A stretch of DNA of 64,000 nucleotides from Scylla paramamosain. Taxonomy: Eukaryota; Arthropoda; Malacostraca; Decapoda; Portunidae. The notes under the pieces were generated by a model. The model was not told the origin of the DNA, ran no database searches, and saw only the letters and a list, made by a program, of their open reading frames with translations. This document shows, one piece after another, positions 44,650 through 56,040 of this stretch; the first letter of the stretch is position 1; each line of letters starts with the position of its first letter. The stretch covers positions 272,001-336,000 of the forward strand of contig NW_026973754.1 of assembly GCF_035594125.1 (NCBI RefSeq), given 5' to 3'. The position numbers and the translations under genes were made by a program.

Positions 44650-44819
44650 CAGAAGTTGGGGTGGTGAGGAAGGCCACCTCATCAACATACACATCATCAG
44701 TCACTCCTGCAGGCTTTGGGAGACTCACACTCTTCACCAGCAATGTGTCTCCTGTCTTGTAAATGGATCTTTCCGAACTGACCATTGCCTCCATCAGATC
44801 CTCACAGTGGTACGTCCAG
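44650..44819 (-). CDS. PKHD1L1: X8: post-PA14 conserved region with W-T-Y-x-C motif
   Basis: The acceptor is TGCCCACAG, in phase 2. The peptide WTYHCEDLMEAM, then SIYKTGDTLLVKSVSLPKP and DDVYVDEVAFLTTPTS, follows the family segment that ends in a D-x-V-x-I strand. The donor TCTG|GTAAGT is strong, phase 1. X9 completes Val as TTPTS-V-TQMYPP. A long (GT)n tract and LINE family B lie just downstream in the intron. Confidence 0.87.
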
Positions 44820-45670
44820 CTGTGGGCATTAATGAACAGAATGAAAACAGTAATACTTGTTTTTAACTCCTATAAAAGTTTTTTGGTTTTATTATTACAT
44901 GATTCAAAAGTACTTATCCAATGTATGGTGCCAGGCCTTGCTATGGATGTACATGGCCAGCTGTGCTATGCTGAAGCTCCTGGGATGTAATAAGGTGGTC
45001 CACAAGACTGTCTCTTTCCACCAGTGGTTGGCAGGGCATGTTGAGTGTGTGGAGCTTCATCTGGTCCAACCCATGTGGGATGGATGGTAGATGGATAGAC
45101 TGAGAGAGAAGCTGGCTAGGTATTGTATAATGTGGAGGAGGAAGGTGTGTACAGGTGTTATTCTTTGCAGGGAAAGGTTAAACTGCTTGTTGGTGAGGTC
45201 ATGCTGGAAGACTATTTGCTCTATAAAAGAAGAGAAAGGTGTAACTATTGATCTGCAGTGTAGAAGTGAGGTGTAACCATCATTTGTGGGAAAAAAACAC
45301 CTGAAGATCAAAAAAACAAAATAAGGCACTTTTTTCCTATCTTTTATCTCTTTTATTGACCTGTTTTACCTTCTGTTTTCTTTCCTTTAATATCACATTG
45401 CATGTTCAATAGAAGCAAGTTGTATAGAAACTTTAACCCCTTAAGTTAATTTCCATCTCCATCTCTGGGTAAATATGGCAAACTTAGAAAATGCCAGAAG
45501 ATAATTTTATTTTAAAAATTAATTTCTCTTTGTAATTCTGAATGCAATGATGTACTTTCCATCACACTATGACCCTTGAAAGTAAAGTTAAAGCATATCA
45601 AAAGTTCCTTCCCTGACGCGCGGTGTAACCCGCCGAGCAGAAATAACTTGAAGTGCGATAACATTGCGCA

Positions 45671-45673
<3 letters not shown>
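44820..45673. other. Intron sequence without recognised feature
   Basis: No known element and no exon with a consistent phase were seen in this part of the X7/X8 intron. Confidence 0.55.
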
Positions 45674-45897
<224 letters not shown>

Positions 45898-46140
45898 AGT
45901 TTGAGAGGTGGCCACAGAGGTCCACTGTGACTGTCAGAGGAGGGAAGTGGTGCCTTTTTACCCTTCCTCCATCTCCAATTTCAAATAAATAGCGTGAGTG
46001 ATACGAGAGGGTCTTATCACACGCACACACACACACGTGTGTGTGCGCACATGCAATTGGAATTCTCAGCTATAAGGTGTACAGAGACTAGGCTTGTCAT
46101 GTCAAACATCACTTGATAAGCCCTCCCCTTTTCCTCCAAC

Positions 46141-46171
46141 CCATCCCTCTCTCTCCTCTCTCTCTCTCTTC

Positions 46172-46211
<40 letters not shown>
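46141..46211. repeat. (CT)n microsatellite
   Basis: Slightly imperfect CT tract about 40 bp before the pogo-type element. Confidence 0.95.
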
Positions 46212-46214
<3 letters not shown>

Positions 46215-46253
46215 CACAAAGGTAGCTTGTAAATTTTTTTTACTTGGCTAGTG

Positions 46254-46724
46254 CAGTAAAATCCCTCTTATCTGGCATCAACGGGACCACCGACATGCCG
46301 GATACTTGAATATTGCCGGATACTTGAATAGAAGTGAAATTATATCCACTATCACCACCCTACACTCACGCATCTTACCATAACAAAGATCAGCTGATCT
46401 TAATCAGCAGCTGATCTGATCAGCTGCTTAAGTGTGAGCACAACACGCTTACTCTTTTCTACAACTTTAGGCATGATGAAGGTGTCAGGCGATAAACAGT
46501 GCACACGCGGGACTGAGCCACTGAATAAACACAGTGCAGTGGGCCGTGGGTGGCGCAAAGCAGTGCGCTCTGGTGGCGAGGGGACAAAGTATGCCTCGCG
46601 TGGGAACTTTAATCGATTTTATGAGTACACATTGATTTTTTATTGATTTTAAGGCTCGGGGAAAAATGTGCCGGATACTTGAAGCTGCCAGATACTTGAA
46701 TGCCAGATGAGAGGGATTTTACTG
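46254..46724. mobile_element. Pogo/Tigger-type MITE
   Basis: Terminal inverted repeats of 25 bp with one mismatch: CAGTAAAATCCCTCTTATCT on the left, and the inverse with C for T at 46700-46724. CAGTA..ATCCCTCTTATCTGG is typical of pogo/Tigger ends. Sub-terminal GCCGGATACTTGAA is repeated inside both ends. It is followed by TA on the right and preceded by TG on the left, so the duplication is imperfect. No transposase. Confidence 0.9.
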
Positions 46725-47229
46725 TAAACATAAACTGTCTTCACTCTCATTAGTAATATCCGCATCACTCCCAGATGACATGTTTAGGTCACTATCCACA
46801 TTGCTCCCTTCACTCAGTGGGTGTGTTCCACCCTCAGTGTCATGGGAGTTACCAGATGTTATCTCCAGGAGGGAAAAAAGCTTAGTGAGACCAAACTGAA
46901 ATAGTCACAGCGGCAACTCAGCTAGTGAAGAGAGTTGCTAGATACTTACAACAGCCTTCCGATTTGAGTAAGCAGGAGGAAAATACAAACGTGTGGCATG
47001 AAAAATCATGATTTCTCATGATTTCCAGAATGATCATCGTCCCACGATACAGTCATTCATGGACAATCACCATATATTAATGGTTAAAAAGACAAGAAGA
47101 AGGAAGCAGATATGATATCTTCATCAACTGATACCTTTACCTCCTCACTCTTGTATTCCTTTTCTTCATGCTACAGAACACTCAGCATGGACAGAGCTAC
47201 ACAGAACACTTTTCATTCTAACATCCTAC
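46725..47229. other. Intron with a short acidic open stretch
   Basis: On the minus strand 46727-46870 reads openly as an acidic, Ser-rich peptide (GSNVDSDLNMSSGSDADITN). It has no usable splice sites in phase with the host exons. It may be a remnant of a transposase tail. Confidence 0.4.
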
Positions 47230-47351
47230 CGGTTGGCTGGAAAAGAACGCTCCAGTAGCACAGTCTCCTCCTCCTCATTGCCCTCCTTGTCCCTCACCAG
47301 GTACTGGACTGACATGGAGCCCTGCATGTTGCCCCTCACAGCAAAGCAAAC
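47230..47351 (-). CDS. PKHD1L1: X7: post-PA14 conserved region
   Basis: The acceptor is TGTCCTCAG, phase 0. The peptide VCFAVRGNMQGSMSVQYLVR is followed by an acidic loop (KEGNEEEE) and LLERSFPANR. It matches the fibrocystin-L segment just before the W-T-Y-x-C motif. The donor is ACCG|GTAGGA, phase 2, and the join with X8 reads PANR-WTYHCEDL. The acceptor lies about 40 bp from a long (CT)n tract. Confidence 0.83.
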
Positions 47352-47383
47352 CTGAGGACAGAGTGTCGTGTTGATTATATTTC

Positions 47384-47645
<262 letters not shown>

Positions 47646-47747
47646 ACCTTGCTGAGAATATAAAAAGTGTGTAAGAGAAAGTAATGTTAGTAGTTTTGTT
47701 CTCCATCTGTGTCTCTCATGTATATATCTTGCTTAGAATATACAAAA

Positions 47748-48060
<313 letters not shown>

Positions 48061-48186
48061 GCCTGGTTTGACTCTGCTATTACACATCCACAAGAGATTA
48101 TTTTAATTTCTATTTCAGCTGGACAAAAAAAAATGATATTGTACTCGTAACTTTTGTATTACTTGTGTCAGTAAGCAACAATGATG

Positions 48187-48287
<101 letters not shown>

Positions 48288-48405
48288 CATATCTATAGGT
48301 TTTTTTTTTTTTTATGTAGGAAGGATACTGGCCAAGGGCAACAAAAATCTAATAAAAAAAAATGCCCACTGAGATGCCAGTCCCATAAACGGGTCAAAGC
48401 AGTGG

Positions 48406-50286
48406 TCAAAAATTGGTGGATAAGTGTCTTGAAACCTCCCTCTTGAAGGAATTCAAGTCATAGGAAGGTGGAAATACAGAAGCAGGCAGGGAGTTCCAGA
48501 GTTTACCAGAGAAAGGGATGAATGATTGAGAATACTGGTTAACTCTTGCGTTAGAGAGGTGGACAGAATAGGGGTGAGAGAAAGAAGAAAGTCTTGTGCA
48601 GCGAGGCCGCGGAAGGAGGGGAGGCATGCAGTTAGCAAGATCAAAAGAGCAGTTAGCATGAAAATAGTGGTAGAAGACAGTTAGATATGCAACATTGCGG
48701 CGGTGAGAGAGAGGCTGAAGACAGTCAGTTAGAGGAGAGGAGTTGATGAGACGAAAAGCTTTTGATTCCACCCTGTCTAGAAGAGCAGTATGAGTGGAAC
48801 CCCCCGAGACATGTGAAGCATACTCCATACATGGACGGATAAGGCCCTTGTACAGAGTTAGCAGCTGGGGGGGTGAGAAAAATTGGCGGAGACGTCTCAG
48901 AACACCTAACTTCATAGAAGCTGTTTTAGCTAGAGATGAGATGTGAAGTTTCCAGTTCAGATTATAAGTAAAGGACAGACCGAGGATGTTCAGTGTAGAA
49001 GAGGGGGACAGTTGAGTGTCATTGAAGAAGAGGGAATAGTTGTCTGGAAGGTTGTGTCGAGTTGATAGATGGAGGAATTGAGTTTTTGAGGCATTGAACA
49101 ATACCAAGTTTGCTCTGCCCCAATCAGAAATTTTAGAAAGATCAGAAGTCAGGCGTTCTGTGGCTTCCCTGCGTGATATGTTTACCTCCTGAAGGGTTAG
49201 ACGTCTATGAAAAGATGTGGAAAAGTGCAGGGTGGTATCATCAGCGTAGGAGTGGATAGGACAAGAAGTTTGGATTATATCATTAATGAATAATAAGAAG
49301 AGAGTGGGTGACAGGACAGAACCCTGAGGAACACCACTGTTAATAGATTTAGAAGAAGGACAGTGACCGTCTACCACAGCAGCAATAGAACGATCAGAAA
49401 GGAAACTTGAGATGAAGTTACAGAGAGAAAAATAGAAACCGTAGGAGGGTAGTTGGGAAATCAAAGCTTTGTGCCAGACTCTATCAAAAGCTTTTGATAT
49501 GCCCAAGGCAACAGCAAAAGTTTCACCAAAATCTCTAAAAGAGGATGACCATGACTCAGTAAGGAAAGCCAGAAGTTCACCAGTAGAGTGGCCTTGACGG
49601 AACCCATACTGGCGATCAGATAAAAGGTTGTGAAGTGATAGATGTTTAAGAATCTTCCTGTTGAGGATAAATTCAAAAACTTTAGATAGGCAGGAAAGTA
49701 AAGCAATAGGACGGTAGTTTGAGGGATTAGAACGGTCACCCTTTTTAGGAACAGGTTGAATGTAGGCAAACTTCCAGCAAGAAGGAAAGGTAGATGTTGA
49801 CAGACAGAGCTGAAAGAGTTTGACTAGGCAAGGTGCAAGCACGGAGGCACAGTTTCGGAGAACAATAGGAGGGAGACCATCAGCTCCATAAACATCATTG
49901 CAAAGAATTTCAATAGGTGGCATGAAGTAGTCAGAGGGTGGAGGAGAGGGAGGAACAAGCCCAGAATCATCCAAGGTAAAGTTTCTAGCAAAGGTTTGAG
50001 TGAAGAGTTCAGCTTTAGAAATAGATGTGATAGCAGTGGTGCCCTCTGGTTGAAATAGAGGAGGGAAAGAGGAAGAAGCAAAGTTATTGGAGATATTTTT
50101 GGCTAGATGCCAGAAGTCACGAGGGGAGTTAGATCTTGAAAGGTTTTGACATTTTCTGTTAATGAAGGAGTTTTTGACTAGTTGGAGAACAGACTTGGCA
50201 TGGTTCCAGGCAGAAATATAAAGTGCATGAGATTCTGGTGATGGCTTAAGTACCTTTGTGGGCCACCTCTCTATCATGTATAGCAC
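48406..50286 (-). CDS. LINE A7 reverse transcriptase (626 residues, intact)
   Basis: Same family and motif order as LINE A6: [109 protein letters not shown]. The region before the palm has a deletion compared with A6: '[12 protein letters not shown]' is missing, so the stretch reads [14 protein letters not shown]. Probably still foldable; whether it is active is unknown. Confidence 0.9.
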   Translation of the reverse strand: MLYMIERWPTKVLKPSPESHALYISAWNHAKSVLQLVKNSFINRKCQNLSRSNSPRDFWHLAKNISNNFASSSFPPLFQPEGTTAITSISKAELFTQTFARNFTLDDSGLVPPSPPPSDYFMPPIEILCNDVYGADGLPPIVLRNCASVLAPCLVKLFQLCLSTSTFPSCWKFAYIQPVPKKGDRSNPSNYRPIALLSCLSKVFEFILNRKILKHLSLHNLLSDRQYGFRQGHSTGELLAFLTESWSSSFRDFGETFAVALGISKAFDRVWHKALISQLPSYGFYFSLCNFISSFLSDRSIAAVVDGHCPSSKSINSGVPQGSVLSPTLFLLFINDIIQTSCPIHSYADDTTLHFSTSFHRRLTLQEVNISRREATERLTSDLSKISDWGRANLVLFNASKTQFLHLSTRHNLPDNYSLFFNDTQLSPSSTLNILGLSFTYNLNWKLHISSLAKTASMKLGVLRRLRQFFSPPQLLTLYKGLIRPCMEYASHVSGGSTHTALLDRVESKAFRLINSSPLTDCLQPLSHRRNVAYLTVFYHYFHANCSFDLANCMPPLLPRPRCTRLSSFSHPYSVHLSNARVNQYSQSFIPFSGKLWNSLPASVFPPSYDLNSFKREVSRHLSTNF

Positions 50287-50839
50287 AAGAACAAGCTGTG
50301 TTAAACCAAGGTTTAGAAGGTTTAGGATGAGAAAAAGAGTGAGGAATGTACGCCTCCATGCCAGACACTATCACCTCTGTTATGTGCTCGTCACACAAAG
50401 ACGGGTCTCTGACACGGAAGCAGTAGTCATTCCAAGGAAAATCAGCAAAAAACCTCCTCAGGTCCCCCCAACTAGCAGAGGCAAAATGCCAGAGGCACCT
50501 TCGCTTAGGGGGATCCTGAGGAGAGATTGGAATGATAGGACAAGACAAAGATATGAGATTGTGATCGGAGGAGCCCAACGGAGAAGAAAGGGTGACACCA
50601 TAAGCAGTAGGATTTGAGGTCAGGAAAAGGTCAAGAATGTTGGGCATATCTCTAAGACGGTCAGGAATACCAGTAGGGTGTTGCACCAATTGCTCTAGAT
50701 CATGGAGGATAGCAAAGTTGTAGGCTAGTTCACCAGGATGGTCAGTGAAGGGAGAGGAAAGCCAAAGCTGGTGGTGAACACTGAAGTCTCCAAGAATGGA
50801 GATCTCTGCAAAAGGGAAGAGGGTCAGAATGTGCTCCAC
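50246..50839 (-). CDS. LINE A7 endonuclease C-terminal part
   Basis: [20 protein letters not shown] contains the catalytic D-F-x-V region (other copies have DFNVHH; here N is S, so activity is doubtful). Then [20 protein letters not shown] and [14 protein letters not shown] (catalytic SDH) follow, with the linker [14 protein letters not shown]. It overlaps the RT frame by a one-base shift at VAHKGT. Confidence 0.85.
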   Translation of the reverse strand: MEHILTLFPFAEISILGDFSVHHQLWLSSPFTDHPGELAYNFAILHDLEQLVQHPTGIPDRLRDMPNILDLFLTSNPTAYGVTLSSPLGSSDHNLISLSCPIIPISPQDPPKRRCLWHFASASWGDLRRFFADFPWNDYCFRVRDPSLCDEHITEVIVSGMEAYIPHSFSHPKPSKPWFNTACSCAIHDREVAHKGT

Positions 50840-50977
50840 TTTGGAAGTTAAGTAGTCAAAGAATTTGTTTTAGTCAGAGGAGTTAGGTGAGAGGTATACA
50901 GCACAGATAAATTTAGTTTGAGAGTGACTCTGTAGTCGTAGCCAGATGGTGGAAAACTCAGAAGATTCAAGAGCGTG

Positions 50978-51664
50978 GGTCTGTCCTTTACTTATAATCT
51001 GAACTGGAAACTTCACATCTCATCTCTAGCTAAAACAGGTTCTATGAAGTTAGGCGTTCTGAGACATCTCCACCAGTTTTTCTCACCCCCCAAGCTGGTA
51101 ACTCTGTACAAGGGCCTTATCCGTCCATGTATGGAGTATGCTTCACATGTCGTTGTGGGTTCCACTCATACTGCTCTTCTAGACAGGGTGGAATCAAAAG
51201 CTTTTTGTCTCATCAACTCCTCTCCTCTAACTGACGGTCTTCAGCCTTTCTCTCACCACCACAATGTTGCATATCTAACTGTCTTCTACTGCTATTTTCG
51301 TGCTAACTGCTCTTCTGAACTTGCTAACTGCATGCCTCCCCTCCTCCCGCAGTCTCACTGCACAAGACTTTCTTCTTTCTCTCACCCCTATTCTGTCCAC
51401 CTCTCTAATGCAAGAGTTAACCAGTATTTTCAATCATTCATCCCTTTCTCTGGTAAACTCTGGAACTCCCTGCCTGCTTCTGTATTTCCACCTTCCTATG
51501 ACTTGAATTCCTTCAAGATGGAGGTTTCAAGACACTTATTCATCAGTTTTTGCCCATTGCTTTGACCCTTTTATGGGAAAATAGGCCCACTTCAGTGGGC
51601 ATATTTTTTTATTGGATTTTTGTTGCCCTTGGCCAGTGTCCTTCCTACATAAGAAAAAAAAAAA
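50978..51664 (+). mobile_element. LINE family A copy A8, 3' fragment head to head with A7
   Basis: RT end ([18 protein letters not shown] to [20 protein letters not shown]) and 3' terminus CTTCCTACATAAGAAAAA at about 51650. With A7 it forms inverted arms of about 680 bp. Confidence 0.9.
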
Positions 51665-51699
51665 TTCTGGTATAGCTGAAAAAAAGATGCACAGAATGT

Positions 51700-51700
51700 G

Positions 51701-51763
<63 letters not shown>

Positions 51764-51800
51764 AATAATAATAATAATAATAGTAATGATAATAATAGTA
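51700..51800. repeat. (CAA)n(TAA)n compound microsatellite
   Basis: CAA passing into ATA/TAA repeats next to the A8 tail and within 15 bp of the X6 donor. Confidence 0.96.
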
Positions 51801-51811
51801 ACAATAACAAC

Positions 51812-51890
51812 CTCTAGTCTGGAACCGTATCTCTAAATAAGCAGGTGTTCCCTTCTTAAGTTCAAATTCTTGCCACTGCATAACTTCAAA
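51812..51890 (-). CDS. PKHD1L1: X6: PA14 domain end
   Basis: The acceptor is ACTTCCACAG, phase 0. The peptide FEVMQWQEFELKKGTPAYLE then IRFQTRG carries the PA14 pattern F-x-L-K-K-G-x-x-x-Y-L-E. The donor AGAG|GTTGTT leaves phase 1. The next exon I can find (X7) begins in phase 0, and human fibrocystin-L has well over 200 residues between the two matching points. At least one exon is therefore missing or unseen downstream. Confidence 0.82.
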
Positions 51891-51909
51891 CTGTGGAAGT
51901 AAAACACTA

Positions 51910-51910
<1 letters not shown>

Positions 51911-51964
<54 letters not shown>
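51911..51964. repeat. (AC)n microsatellite
   Basis: AC tract about 20 bp from the acceptor of X6. Confidence 0.97.
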
Positions 51965-51969
<5 letters not shown>

Positions 51970-52255
51970 TACAGATAGGGAGGCCATGTATAGATTAAAT
52001 CAAATAAATCATGTGTATCATTTACATACACAAAAAAAAATAATAATAATAAAGCTTATATTTCTACTTTTCTCAGAAGCTTCCCAGCTTCTCAAAATGC
52101 AAATGAGCAACAAAATAAATCATGTCAATCACTTATACAAAGAAAAAAAAAGATTACATTTTTATTTTTTCTTCTTAAAACTTCGCAAAATAAAGACAAG
52201 CAATGTGAAAAAACTCATCAAGACATGGAATAAGTAGTGTTTCTGTCTGTCTTAC

Positions 52256-52356
52256 TTCGCTGTCTGAATCTCCATTGGCTGCCAGCATCACAAGCATCCG
52301 CTCACCAACCTGAACTGATAGAGAGTAGGTCCCATCATGTGGTGGATGTAGGTACC
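52256..52356 (-). CDS. PKHD1L1: X5: PA14 domain core
   Basis: The acceptor is CTGCACAG, phase 1. The peptide GYLHPPHDGTYSLSVQVGER then LVMLAANGDSDSE fits PA14: G-Y-L-x-P-P-x-x-G-T-Y, then a strand and an acidic loop. The donor is GCGAA|GTAAGA, phase 0. PA14 domains are beta-barrel modules often linked to carbohydrate binding; no ligand can be inferred here. Confidence 0.87.
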
Positions 52357-52382
52357 CTGTGCAGGAAGATCATGGGGTTGTA

Positions 52383-52740
52383 TGTTTGAGTGTCACCTTT
52401 GTATTCCTTTTTAAGCATTAGAAAGAACTAAAAATATTATGCTTGTATGTCGGTGCATCACCTTTGTATTCTTTCTTTACCATTAAAAAGAACTGAAAAT
52501 ATTATGGTTGCATGTCTGTGTCACCTCTGCATTCCTTCTTCACCATTAAAAAGAACTGAAAATATTATGCTTGTATGTCTGTGTATTACCTTTGTATCCC
52601 TTCTTCAGCATTAAAAAGAACTGAAAATATTATGGTTGAATGTCTGTATGTGTGTGTGTCTATGTGTGTGTGTGTGTCACTTTTATATTTCTTCTTCATC
52701 ATCATGAAGATTAAATATATTATCTTTCTTACAGGCAAAA
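52383..52740. repeat. Minisatellite of about 70 bp (CATTAAAAAGAACTGAAAATATTATG..)
   Basis: Four to five units with CACCTTTGTATTCCTTCTTCA, CATTAAAAAGAACTGAAAATA and TTATGCTTGTATGTCTGTG fill most of the intron between X4 and X5. Confidence 0.88.
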
Positions 52741-52906
52741 CAAGACTTGCACTGAGTTCTGAGAGAATGCAGGGGACACACACTAACTCAAATGCACACA
52801 ATACCATCAGGAAGAACTAATACATCACTTATCTTGCATTGAGTCATAAGGGAACACAGACACACACTTCCTCTATCACTATAACACACATAAGCAGGAG
52901 TCCCAC

Positions 52907-53086
52907 CTTTCAGAGTGCCCACAGTATCCCGGGTCACCTCAATGGGAAACTTGAGCTCAGCATCTTGAGGGACAAAAGCCTTGTAGCCAGCATGGGAGGG
53001 AGACAGGGCTGCCCAGCTTGTCTCCTCCAGGAAGTTGGACTCAAAGTATTCTCCTTGGTACAGCTCAACAAGTAACCTGTGCTCAC
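52907..53086 (-). CDS. PKHD1L1: X4: entry to PA14-type domain
   Basis: The acceptor is CATGTACAG and the exon begins in phase 1. The peptide starts EHRLLVELYQGEYFESNFLE, continues through WAALSPSHAGYKAFVPQ, and ends DTVGTLK. This corresponds to the fibrocystin-L segment between the third IPT and PA14. The donor is AAAG|GTGGGA, phase 1, and the join to X5 gives LKGYLHPPHDGTYSL, the recognisable first PA14 strand pair. Confidence 0.83.
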
Positions 53087-53106
53087 CTGTACATGGAAAG
53101 GATGAA

Positions 53107-53800
53107 GTGTGTGTGTGTGTGTGTGCGTGTGTGATTGTAGTGATAGTTTAGCAGGCTCCAGTGTGGTTTTCAAGACTACTTGTGATTTTCTTGATAGTTA
53201 AACAAGGCTAGTGATAATTTAACAGATTCCAGCACAAGTTATAAGGGTTTCCATGTGTGTTTTCATGATTCTAGTAATACTTCAACAGATTCTGCATCAT
53301 TTGGTAAAAAAAAAAAAAAAAATGAGAACTTGATCAATCCTCTCTATGGCCTGTAAAAACAACCCTAATGAATGGACAGCATTTCAAAATACAGGAGGTC
53401 CTTGAGTTAAGATGGAGTTCAGTTCCTATGCCATGTCATAAACTAGTTTTGAGTGTAGGTCTGAACCAGCCTAAGTAGTAAGTACCTACAGTAAGTCATG
53501 ACAGAACACCCTCGAAAACCGCAATAACTTCCAATAGAGTCTGTTAAATTACTACTGCCCTTCTTAATCTACCATCAGAATTATAAAATACTTGAAAAAA
53601 AAAAACTTACACTAGAGCCTTTTACACTAGCAGTCCGCCCCCGTGAAAAACCTAAATAACTTACACTAGAGCCTTTCAAACTACCACTGTGCCCTCTTGA
53701 AGAACCTAAATAACTAACACTAGAACCTTTCAAACTACCACTGTTCCCCTTTGAAAAAACCTAAATAACTTAATCAAGACTTTTTAAACATAACTACTGT
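53107..53800. repeat. (GT)n and dispersed minisatellite
   Basis: A GT tract at 53107-53130, then units of the AACAGATTCTAG / TTTTCATGATTCTAGTAATA type (53157-53310) and the CCTAAATAACTTACACTAGAGCC type (53500-53790). These are the two orientations of the minisatellite family seen at 1320-1690 and 38880-39360. Confidence 0.78.
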
Positions 53801-53980
53801 ACCTGTAAAGAAAACACATGAAGGACATACAATAAATAAAAATAATGAAATAAATCAGTAAAAAAAAAAAAAGGGGGGGGAAGAACTGCCTGCATCGCAC
53901 CCCCAAAACGGCAGAAACTGAGATCACTGTAAACTGAGGACTCCCTGTACAGTGATGACCAGCAAGACAGTGAACTGACC

Positions 53981-54076
53981 TGAGCCGGCCGAGGCCTTCC
54001 CTTGGGTTGGAGTGAGGCACCGAATTTGCTCATCAGTGATGTCCTGGATGGCACACTGAGCACCCCCCACCAACAC
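53981..54076 (-). CDS. PKHD1L1: X3: IPT/TIG domain, second half
   Basis: The acceptor is TGCTGCAG, phase 0. The peptide VLVGGAQCAIQDITDEQIRC is the classic IPT second half, with the GG-x-x-C loop and the I-x-C strand, followed by LTPTQGKASAGS. The donor is TCAG|GTCAGT, phase 1. It completes the IPT begun in X2 and leads into the PA14-type region. Confidence 0.9.
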
Positions 54077-54229
54077 CTGCAGCATAAACCTCATTACTCA
54101 CAGCACTCTCTCCTTGTATGAGTCAAAGCCAAGAACATCACACCTCATCACTCATGGCACTCCCACAGGGGCATTGCAATACAGAAACACAGGGTAGTGA
54201 AGGAGTAGCCAGCACCACTGTTGCTGTAC

Positions 54230-54327
54230 CTTGGTCTGCTCCTTGTATGGGTCAAAGCCAGCACCATCAATAGTGAACAGCGTGCCGCCCTGAGAGGACC
54301 CCCTGAGAGGACTCACATTGCGCATAC
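54230..54327 (-). CDS. PKHD1L1: X2: IPT/TIG domain, first half
   Basis: The acceptor is CCATGCAG and the exon begins in phase 1. The peptide contains MRNVSPLRGSSQGG, then TLFTIDGAGFDPYKEQTK. This is the canonical opening of an IPT domain: SP-x-G-S-x-GG-T, then the T-I-x-G-x-G-F turn. It ends at AAG|GTACAG in phase 0 and joins X3 as EQTK-VLVGG. Confidence is high from motif and phase agreement on both sides. Confidence 0.9.
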
Positions 54328-54492
54328 CTGCATGGAGACACACCACGTCACTCCGCTAGCCACTCCACACTGCACTACTACATACACACTTCTTTTGCTG
54401 TTTGCCTAGAATGAGGGGTTGGTGTCATGGACAAGTCTCCTTCAGTTGTTGTTTTTTTTTGTCCCTTGCATCTACATAAACACTCATGCTGA

Positions 54493-54494
<2 letters not shown>

Positions 54495-54534
<40 letters not shown>
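54495..54534. repeat. (GT)n microsatellite 3' of LINE B7
   Basis: GT tract that abuts the 3' end of family B copy B7 (minus strand). Confidence 0.96.
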
Positions 54535-54537
<3 letters not shown>

Positions 54538-56040
54538 CGTGTCTACCTAGTTGTATTGTCCAGGGCACGAACGAAAGCTCATTTTGCCTTGTCTCAATAA
54601 CCATATTTATCCAGTTTCTCTTTAAACATGTGTACATTGTTTACCACAACCACCTCTTCCTTCAAATCATTCCAGATTTCAATAGTTCAATATGAGAAGC
54701 AGTATTCTTTGATGTTGCTTAAGATTCACTCTTCTTTATTTTCTTCCCATGCTGCCTCATCTGTCTCTCTCCTTCCTCCATCTGTGGTACCAAGTCATTT
54801 CTGTCTATTCTTTCTATATTGTTTACTATTACTAATTTGTACATTGTAATCAGGTCTCCTCTTTCTCTTCTCTCTTGTAGTGTTGGTAATCCCATCTCTT
54901 CAAGTCTTTCTTCATAGCTTAAGTCTTTCAATTATAGTACTAAATTTGTTGCTATCCTCTGTGTTCTTTCCAGTTTCTGTATATCTTTTTTTTTTTTCTA
55001 TGCGCAGCCTAAACTACATGTTCTAATTTAGGTTGTATCATGCTTGTTATAATTTTCTTCATAATTTCTTTATCTAAATAGTTAAACACCACCCTAATGT
55101 CTTAACAAGCTGTATATAGAGCCAAATATTCTGTTTATGTGGCTTTCAGGTGATAGTGTGTCCTGAATCATTACTCCCAAATCTTTTCTTCATTACTTTT
55201 TATTATTTTTCATCCCATTTTGTAATTCCATGAAGGTCTCTTTTTACTTTTTCTTATTTCCAACACATGGAATTTAGAATTTAATACTAGAAAGCATTAA
55301 ATTCTAGTTTCCATCTTTGGCTTCATGCATGTATCTTGTCAATATCCTTTTGTAACTCCTTGCAGTCATTTTCATCCTTTATTATTTTCATTATTTTTCC
55401 ATCATCAACAAAAAGGTTTATATAACTATTTAGATCCTCTGTCATATCATTTACATATATTTGAAACATAATAGGTGCCAACACAGATCCTTGCGGTACC
55501 CCACTTGTCACTTTGCGCTAACTTGAATTATTGTCTCTGATCACTGTTGTCACTTCCCTCCCTTGTAAATAATCCTTCATCCATCTTAATGTTGCTCCCT
55601 TTAGCCCTCCTCCATTCTCTGATTTCCACATAAGACTTTTGTGGGGAACTTTATCAAATGCTTTTTAGAGATCCAGGTGTACCGTACAAACCCATCAGTC
55701 CCTCTCTTGCACTCCATCTATTACTTTTGTATAGAAGCTCAGTAGATTTGTGACACAGGATCTTCCTTTTCTGAATCCAAATTGCTTTTCTGTAATTATC
55801 TTTTCATCTTCTAAATACTGCACCCATCTGTCTTTAATTACTATTTGAAAAAGCTTGCTTACAATACTTGTTAAAGACACTGGTTTGTATTTAAATGGTT
55901 CCATTTTATTTCCCCCTTTGTATACTGGCACTATGTTAGCTTTTTTCCATTCCCTTGCTACATTTCCTTCTCTCAACAAGCTGTTAATTATATCCCATAT
56001 GGGGTCTTCCATTTGTTCTCTGCATTCTTTTAATATCCAT

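Larger units (their letters stand above)
48300..50977 (-). mobile_element. LINE family A copy A7, long ORF
   Basis: The T-rich 3' terminus (T13-ATGTAGGAAGG) is at 48300. RT is open at 48406-50286 and the endonuclease end at 50246-50839, with one frameshift between. It stops at GAAGATTCAAGAGCGTGG and meets copy A8 head to head. Confidence 0.92.
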
